A stretch of 64,000 nt of DNA from Pleurocapsaceae cyanobacterium CSU_1_1. Its GTDB lineage: Bacteria; Cyanobacteriota; Cyanobacteriia; Cyanobacteriales; Xenococcaceae. This document shows, one piece after another, positions 59,375-64,000 of this stretch. Numbering within the stretch: the first letter of the stretch is position 1; each line of letters starts with the position of its first letter. A program made the position numbers and the translations under genes. The notes below the pieces were generated by a model that had not been told where the DNA came from, made no database searches, and saw nothing but the letters and a program-made list of their open reading frames with translations. Where the stretch lies: NCBI GenBank assembly GCA_012034765.1, contig JAAUOU010000007.1, forward strand, positions 1 to 64,000. The letters are read 5' to 3'.

Positions 59375-59612
59375 TCTTTAGTAAAATCAGTAAAATCTTT
59401 GAGCAAGTTAAGTAAATACACGTATATTGGTGGCAATTTTGCTTTTTGTGTTCCGTAATTTCTTGGATGATAGTTAATCAAATGTGTTTAATAATTACGA
59501 AAACTTTAATATTATTCCCAGAACAAAATACCCAGATGATAATAAATTGAGTTAAGCTACCAAATTGAATTCTGAATCAGAAAACTAAGCGCGGAAACCT
59601 TGATGCACGCCC

Positions 59613-60881
59613 ATGTCTTTAAACAAAAGAAACGTTAATACTTTCAATAACGAAATTAACTATAATCGTTCCGATTTATCCACCGCTCTAGGAAATAACT
59701 CTTTAGGTAACAGTATGGGAATACCTTTCAAGGGTCATAATAGTTCTCAGATTCCCAAAGAAGAAATTAGGAGTAATAAAATAGTGCCAAGCAACGTTGC
59801 CAAGATTAAAGTCATGGGTGTGGGTGGTGGTGGCTGCAATGCAGTAAACCGCATGATTGAAAGCCAGGTGTCGGGAATTGAATTTTGGGCAATTAACACG
59901 GATGCTCAAGCTTTAGACAATGCCATGGCACCTCAGAAGCTACAGATTGGGCATAAAATCACTAGAGGTTTAGGTGCGGGGGGAAATCCTGCGATTGGGC
60001 AAAAAGCAGCAGAAGAGTCGCGGGATGAAATAGCTCATGCCCTTGAAAATACAGATTTAGTCTTCATTACTGCTGGCATGGGCGGTGGTACGGGTACAGG
60101 GGCAGCACCCATCGCTGCCGAAGTAGCTAAAGAAATGGGCTGTCTTACCGTGGGAGTGGTAACTCGTCCCTTTACCTTTGAAGGCAGAAGACGCACCAAA
60201 CAGGCAGAAAAAGGTATTGAGGCTTTTCGTAGTCGAGTAGATACTCTAATTGTGATTCCCAACAATCAGCTATTGTCAGTTATTTCTCCAGAAACTCCCG
60301 TACAGGAAGCTTTTGGGGTAGCAGATGATGTTTTGCGCCAAGGTGTACAGGGTATTTCAGATATTATTACAATTCCTGGTTTAATCAACGTAGATTTTGC
60401 CGATGTCAGGGCAATTATGGCTGATGCTGGTTCAGCCTTGATGGGTATTGGGTTGGGATCTGGTAAATCTCGTGCTAGAGAAGCTGCGGTGGCTGCGGTT
60501 TCTTCTCCTTTGCTAGAAGCATCCATTCATGGCGCTAAGGGAGTAGTAATTAATATTACTGGAGGATATGACTTAACTCTTCATGAAGTAAATGCTGCTG
60601 CTGATAGCATTTATGAAGTAGTTGATGAAGACGCAAATATTATCTTTGGTGCGGTCATTGATGACACTATGGAAGGGGAAGTGAGAATTACTGTGATTGC
60701 TACAGGATTTGATGGTGAAACACAAGAGCTTGAGTTGGAAGAACCGCAAGTGCAACAATCAAACAACGTTTTTCAGAGTATTCCAACAGCACCACAGCCC
60801 GATCGCAATCGGGTCAATAAAAACAGCGGTGGAATTGAAATTCCTGATTTCCTGAAGCAGAGACGTTTTCCTAAAAATTAA
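59613..60881 (+). CDS. ftsZ: Cell division protein FtsZ
   Basis: This 422-residue tubulin-like GTPase forms the division ring. The GTP loop [23 protein letters not shown] and INTDAQAL are visible, as is the C-terminal conserved peptide [15 protein letters not shown] for binding partners. The first 60 residues are a poorly conserved, Asn-rich extension, common in cyanobacteria. An internal ATG at 59715 (MGIPFKGH) could be an alternative start. It lies 238 bases after ftsQ. Confidence 0.97.
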   Translation: MSLNKRNVNTFNNEINYNRSDLSTALGNNSLGNSMGIPFKGHNSSQIPKEEIRSNKIVPSNVAKIKVMGVGGGGCNAVNRMIESQVSGIEFWAINTDAQALDNAMAPQKLQIGHKITRGLGAGGNPAIGQKAAEESRDEIAHALENTDLVFITAGMGGGTGTGAAPIAAEVAKEMGCLTVGVVTRPFTFEGRRRTKQAEKGIEAFRSRVDTLIVIPNNQLLSVISPETPVQEAFGVADDVLRQGVQGISDIITIPGLINVDFADVRAIMADAGSALMGIGLGSGKSRAREAAVAAVSSPLLEASIHGAKGVVINITGGYDLTLHEVNAAADSIYEVVDEDANIIFGAVIDDTMEGEVRITVIATGFDGETQELELEEPQVQQSNNVFQSIPTAPQPDRNRVNKNSGGIEIPDFLKQRRFPKN

Positions 60882-60925
60882 ACTGGCTGATAAACTAAGC
60901 AATCAAACACAGTAACTAAAATATC

Positions 60926-61741
60926 TTGACTAAAGTAGCTCTAACTATTGCTGGATCTGATAGTAGTGGCGGAGCAGGGATTCAGGCAGATCTGAAAACC
61001 TTCGCCATGCACTGTGTTCATGGTGCTAGCGTAGTGACTTGTGTCACGGCACAAAACACTGTTGGGGTGACTCAGGTGGCTCAAATGAGTATGCCCCTGA
61101 TTACAGCCCAAATTGAAGCTGTAGGGAGCGATTTAGCAGTGAGTGCAGTTAAAACTGGCATGTTGTTTAATTCGGCAATTATTACGACGATCGCCCAGCA
61201 GACTGCACGGCAAAACTGGCAGCAGTTAGTCGTCGATCCTGTAATGGTTTCCCGCACGGGAGTAAAGTTAATTGATGATTTGGCGATCGCCTCTTTACAA
61301 GAGTTACTCATTCCCCAGGCTTTAATTGTTACTCCTAATCTTTATGAGGCAGAGATTCTCAGCGGTTTAGAGATTAATAGTGTAGAGGATCTACAACAGG
61401 CAGCGATCGCTATTTATCAGGCTAACAAAACAGTAGTTTTGGCTAAAGGTGGTGGTTTGTCGGGAGATGAGCGGGGGGTGGATATTTGGTATGACGGACA
61501 AGAAATTAAAATTTTATTTAACAAAACTGTAGCCACTAAAAATACCAATGGTACAGGCTGTACCCTATCCGCAGCAATTTGTGCTAATTTGGCTTTGGGT
61601 CAAGATCTCTGGCAATCCGTAGTTAACGCCAAAAATTATGTCACCAATGCTTTAGAAAATTCTTTGGATATTGGTGCGGGTAATGGTCCTGTTGGTCATT
61701 TTTTTCCGTTAATAAAATCTGATTTAGCAAAACGTTTTTAA
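60926..61741 (+). CDS. thiD: Hydroxymethylpyrimidine/phosphomethylpyrimidine kinase
   Basis: This 271-residue ribokinase-like enzyme phosphorylates the pyrimidine half of thiamine twice. Motifs are TIAGSDSSGGAGIQADLKTF at the N-terminus, DPVMVSRTG, TPNLYEAEIL and NGTGCTLSAAICANLALG (the anion hole and catalytic residue). The start is a TTG, since no in-frame ATG precedes the conserved N-terminus. It follows ftsZ by 44 bases and may be co-transcribed. Confidence 0.95.
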   Translation: MTKVALTIAGSDSSGGAGIQADLKTFAMHCVHGASVVTCVTAQNTVGVTQVAQMSMPLITAQIEAVGSDLAVSAVKTGMLFNSAIITTIAQQTARQNWQQLVVDPVMVSRTGVKLIDDLAIASLQELLIPQALIVTPNLYEAEILSGLEINSVEDLQQAAIAIYQANKTVVLAKGGGLSGDERGVDIWYDGQEIKILFNKTVATKNTNGTGCTLSAAICANLALGQDLWQSVVNAKNYVTNALENSLDIGAGNGPVGHFFPLIKSDLAKRF

Positions 61742-61756
61742 CCTCTAGTGCAGATT

Positions 61757-62257
61757 ATGAAACTATCCACCAAGATCGAAGCAATTATCTACATCAAAGG
61801 CAGACCCCTCTCTATTGAAGAAATACATGCTTGTCTTCAGGAAAAAGATACTGAATCAGCTAAGATATCTGAAGGCGATCGCGAATTAATTGAAGACGGC
61901 ATCATTGAGCTAATGAATGACTATGCCCATCGAGATAGTGCTTTAGAAATCATCGAAACTGAGGCTGGATATAGTCTACAGCTTAAACAAGATTACGAAT
62001 ATCTGCTGCGAGAATTAGTTCCTGCCGAATTAGGGAAAGGAGCCTTAAGAACTTTGGCAGCAGTGGCATTGAGAAACCCAATTTTGCAGACTGAATTAAT
62101 CGACTTGCGGGGTAGTAGTGCCTATCAACAGATAGCTGAATTAGTACAGTTAGGTTTCGTACGTAAACGAGAACAGGCTGATGGTCGCTCTTATTGGCTT
62201 GAGGTGACTAATAAATTCCACCAATACTTTGAAATTAACAATATGGCTATTTCTTAG
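61757..62257 (+). CDS. scpB: Segregation and condensation protein B
   Basis: From the ATG at 61757 (MKLSTKIEAIIYIKGRPLSI) this is a 166-residue protein with two winged-helix units. LVPAELGKGALRTLAAVALR and IDLRGSSAYQQIAELVQLGF match ScpB. ScpB joins ScpA and SMC in the bacterial condensin that organises the chromosome. A GTG three codons upstream is a weaker start. It overlaps nothing but follows thiD by 15 bases, so the two form an operon. Confidence 0.9.
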   Translation: MKLSTKIEAIIYIKGRPLSIEEIHACLQEKDTESAKISEGDRELIEDGIIELMNDYAHRDSALEIIETEAGYSLQLKQDYEYLLRELVPAELGKGALRTLAAVALRNPILQTELIDLRGSSAYQQIAELVQLGFVRKREQADGRSYWLEVTNKFHQYFEINNMAIS

Positions 62258-62341
62258 CTGTTTAAAGCTACTTATTGACTAGCGGATGCCCCTGGTACTG
62301 TGTCAAAGTATAAATAACGTACATCCATATCTGGGTAACGA

Positions 62342-62686
62342 ATGATATTTAATTTTGATTTTCTTAATTCTGAATCACAAGAACATAACTATAATACCTT
62401 GATGCAGTATTTGCGTCAGCAACACCCCGAAGTTCTCGCTCAAATTGCTGCTTCTGCCAGTCCAGACGTTAAGCAGATTATTTCTCAAAACGTCCAAGGA
62501 TTAGTGGGTATGTTGCCATCGGGAGACTTCAACGTCAAAATTACCACTGATCGCGAAAATTTAGCTCATTTGCTAGCTTCAGCAATGATGACGGGCTACT
62601 TTTTATGTCAGATGGAGAAGAGAATGGATCTAGAAGAGAGTTTGGCTAATCTGCCCAACCATTCTTTGAGTGATGAAGCTCAGTAA
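62342..62686 (+). CDS. DUF760-family protein
   Basis: This 114-residue helical protein belongs to DUF760, found in cyanobacteria and plant plastids. LMQYLRQQHPEVLAQIAASA, QIISQNVQGLVGMLPSGDFN and TDRENLAHLLASAMMTGYFL are characteristic. Function is not known for bacteria; a plant member is linked to chloroplast protein turnover. It lies 84 bases after scpB on the same strand. Confidence 0.88.
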   Translation: MIFNFDFLNSESQEHNYNTLMQYLRQQHPEVLAQIAASASPDVKQIISQNVQGLVGMLPSGDFNVKITTDRENLAHLLASAMMTGYFLCQMEKRMDLEESLANLPNHSLSDEAQ

Positions 62687-62758
62687 TTAAACTAACTACG
62701 CTCTTGTTGATTTAACTTGACGCAAATCGTCTTTTGCTTCGCCTAAATGTCAGACTTA

Positions 62759-62776
62759 AAAGCTGATATCAGCTTT
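62759..62776. repeat. 18-bp perfect palindrome
   Basis: AAAGCTGATATCAGCTTT is a perfect inverted repeat without a loop. It lies 72 bases after the DUF760 gene and just beyond the end of a small minus-strand ORF. Confidence 0.7.
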
Positions 62777-62782
62777 GCCTTG

Positions 62783-62884
62783 TTAAATTAACCACCTTTT
62801 GCTAAAAGTCAGCATCAGCAAAACAGATAATGCCATGCCTGGACTAAGCAATAAAACTAAGGTCAAAAAATCGTGGGATGTCAT
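62783..62884 (-). CDS. Possible 33-residue transmembrane peptide
   Basis: A minus-strand ORF from the ATG at 62884 encodes MTSHDFLTLVLLLSPGMALS then VLLMLTFSKRWLI. It is one hydrophobic helix with a charged C-terminus, the typical layout of small photosynthetic or respiratory subunits (compare PetL, PsbX and Ndh peptides), but I cannot match it to a named one. No clear ribosome-binding site is visible. The strong bias to hydrophobic codons flanked by polar ends favours a real peptide, though chance is not excluded. Confidence 0.4.
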   Translation of the reverse strand: MTSHDFLTLVLLLSPGMALSVLLMLTFSKRWLI

Positions 62885-63451
62885 GTAAAAGTAATAATTT
62901 AGTCTCTGCTTGAGTGGATAAAAATACTAACTTGAGTACTCTCATAGATTAACTACCAATCTCTCATCTAGTAGCCTAACTAAACATTTTATTAATATTT
63001 GGCAGCTATTTAGCAGAGCCAAAATATTGCTATATTGCTAAAAAACTGCGATCGCGTTTTTATTTCATCACTCTTCACCAAGTAGCCGTGATTTGTCTTA
63101 ATTTTTTGTCACAAAATATACTAAAATACCTACTTGATAGCGAAAAGTCATTATTTCTTAAAAGTCATCCTGAATTTTTGGGTCTGTAGATTACAAATTA
63201 ACAAGATATTTAGATAAATACCGAAGCTCTATTTCAGAGCTTATTAAAAATTAATAATTATCAGAGAGATACCGCTCTCTGGTAGACTTTGGACTTGAGA
63301 CATCGCTTCTTGATGAAGTTGTTTGTGGGGGGGAACCCCCAAGACCACACTTCACCGCTTCTTGATGAAGTTGTTCATGGTGGAAACCACCAAGATCACA
63401 CTTCATCGCTTTTAAAAGAAATTTAACAACAAGCAAATAGGGAGGAAAATC
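62885..63451. other. Long leader of the F/SBPase gene
   Basis: This 567-base spacer holds the promoter and leader of the downstream gene. The last 150 bases contain the tandem repeat described next. A minus-strand ORF at 63251-63436 merely translates that repeat and is not counted as a gene. Confidence 0.6.
63301..63407 (+). repeat. Tandem 52/51-bp hairpin repeat upstream of F/SBPase gene
   Basis: Copy 1 spans 63301-63352 and copy 2 63353-63403. Each has an arm GATGAAGT (63312-63319 and 63364-63371), an inner stem TGGGGG/CCCCCA or TGGTGG/CCACCA, and a 3' arm ACTTCACC or ACTTCATC (63349-63356 and 63400-63407). The middle pair of the inner stem is G-C in copy 1 and T-A in copy 2, a compensatory change. 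The 3' arm of copy 1 can instead pair with the 5' arm of copy 2. It ends 44 bases before the start codon. Confidence 0.8.
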
Positions 63452-64000
63452 TTGCTGGAAACAACCCTCGGTTTAGAAATTATTGAGGTAGTAGAACAAG
63501 CTGCCATTGCCTCTGCCAAGTGGATGGGTAAGGGAGAAAAAGATACTGCCGATCAAGTAGCAGTAGAAGCAATGCGTGAGCGCATGAACAAAATTAACAT
63601 GCGTGGTCGGATTGTCATTGGGGAAGGAGAGAGAGATGATGCTCCTATGCTTTATATCGGTGAGGAAGTAGGTATCTGTACTCGTCCTGATGCCAAGAAC
63701 TTCTGTAATCCTGATGAGTTGATTGAGATTGACATTGCGGTCGATCCTTGCGAGGGAACTAACCTGGTTGCTTACGGACAAAATGGTTCGATGGCAGTTT
63801 TAGCAATTGCCGAAAAAGGCGGATTATTTGCTGCACCTGATTTTTACATGAGAAAGCTGGCTGCGCCTCCATTAGCTAGAGGTCATGTAGATATTAATAA
63901 ATCGGCTACAGAAAACCTGAAGATTCTTTCAGACTGCCTCAATCGTTCAATTGAAGATTTAGTGGTAGTGGTGATGGATCGTTCTCGCCATGAGGGTTTG
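63452..64000 (+). CDS. glpX: Fructose-1,6-/sedoheptulose-1,7-bisphosphatase, class II (partial)
   Basis: The open frame runs off the window end after about 183 of an expected 345 residues. It reads [60 protein letters not shown] and [13 protein letters not shown], the blocks of the cyanobacterial bifunctional F/SBPase. That enzyme dephosphorylates two sugar bisphosphates in the Calvin cycle. The start is likely the TTG at 63452, 6 bases after a GGAGG site; the family usually begins MExTLGLEII. Cys residues in [19 protein letters not shown] fit redox or allosteric sites. The repeat leader precedes it. Confidence 0.93.
   Translation, partial: MLETTLGLEIIEVVEQAAIASAKWMGKGEKDTADQVAVEAMRERMNKINMRGRIVIGEGERDDAPMLYIGEEVGICTRPDAKNFCNPDELIEIDIAVDPCEGTNLVAYGQNGSMAVLAIAEKGGLFAAPDFYMRKLAAPPLARGHVDINKSATENLKILSDCLNRSIEDLVVVVMDRSRHEGL

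Noticed and set aside
63251-63436. Minus-strand 61-residue ORF through the F/SBPase leader
   Set aside because: It translates the tandem hairpin repeat (CGLGG, HHEQLHQEAVK); the repeat explains it better than a protein.

Overview
The window is a 64 kb piece of a cyanobacterial chromosome. Direct signs are genes for photosystem I (psaE, the assembly factor ycf3) and photosystem II (psbX, psbI), cyanobacterial or plastid families (ycf66, DUF760, a HmpF-like protein, an F/SBPase of the glpX type), and very frequent GCGATCGC (HIP1) octamers in genes and spacers. Intergenic DNA is AT-rich and carries heptamer tandem repeats and REP-like hairpins, as in large-genome unicellular, baeocystous or filamentous cyanobacteria. 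The genus cannot be fixed from the sequence alone.

Layout. 0.2-3.2 kb: an OmpR-type regulator convergent with an SbmA/BacA-like ABC exporter, then a frameshifted low-molecular-weight protein tyrosine phosphatase. 3.6-8.2 kb: a membrane-anchored SGNH hydrolase, psaE with an unusual Lys/Ala/Pro tail, a decayed EamA transporter beside an intact MarR regulator, and ygfZ. 8.2-17.7 kb: ribBA (broken by one missing base), aroA, a ClC-CBS-Usp protein and a stand-alone EF-G. 17.8-22.0 kb: gatC, ycf3, an acetolactate synthase-like enzyme and an MFS transporter. 22.2-25 kb: a wrecked GH13 amylase, nadA with a palindromic upstream element, and a HAD hydrolase. 25-29.8 kb: a four-gene minus-strand cluster (RimB-like protease, RimK-like ligase, aspartoacylase-like enzyme, unknown protein) and rnc. 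30-36 kb: a YefM/YoeB toxin-antitoxin pair, then glgP, eno and a gap1-type gap, a glycogen and glycolysis group. 36-42.6 kb: thioesterase, surE, LivG-type ATPase, acyltransferase, PP2C phosphatase, class IV aminotransferase. 42.6-48.7 kb: a pilus chemotaxis group (hmpF divergent from cheY-cheW-mcp) with no CheA. 48.7-58.2 kb: flavin reductase, accC, yggT, psbX-ycf66, glpK (C-terminal frameshift), gcvT, psbI, a Ctp protease. 58.6-64 kb: ftsQ-ftsZ, thiD, scpB, a DUF760 gene, a possible 33-residue membrane peptide, and the start of the F/SBPase gene behind a structured tandem-repeat leader.

Most genes are housekeeping and lie singly or in short runs. The least ordinary parts are the RimB-RimK-deacylase cluster with an unrecognised partner, the 52-bp tandem repeat with base-pair covariation before the F/SBPase gene, the sensorless pilus chemoreceptor, and a 33-bp inverted repeat around glpK-gcvT. 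Three genes (phosphatase, ribBA, glpK) each lack one base in a short homopolymer. Since riboflavin synthesis is normally essential, consensus errors in the assembly are at least as likely as real mutations. The EamA and amylase genes show several lesions each and look truly decayed. I saw no tRNA, rRNA, CRISPR array, prophage or transposase gene.
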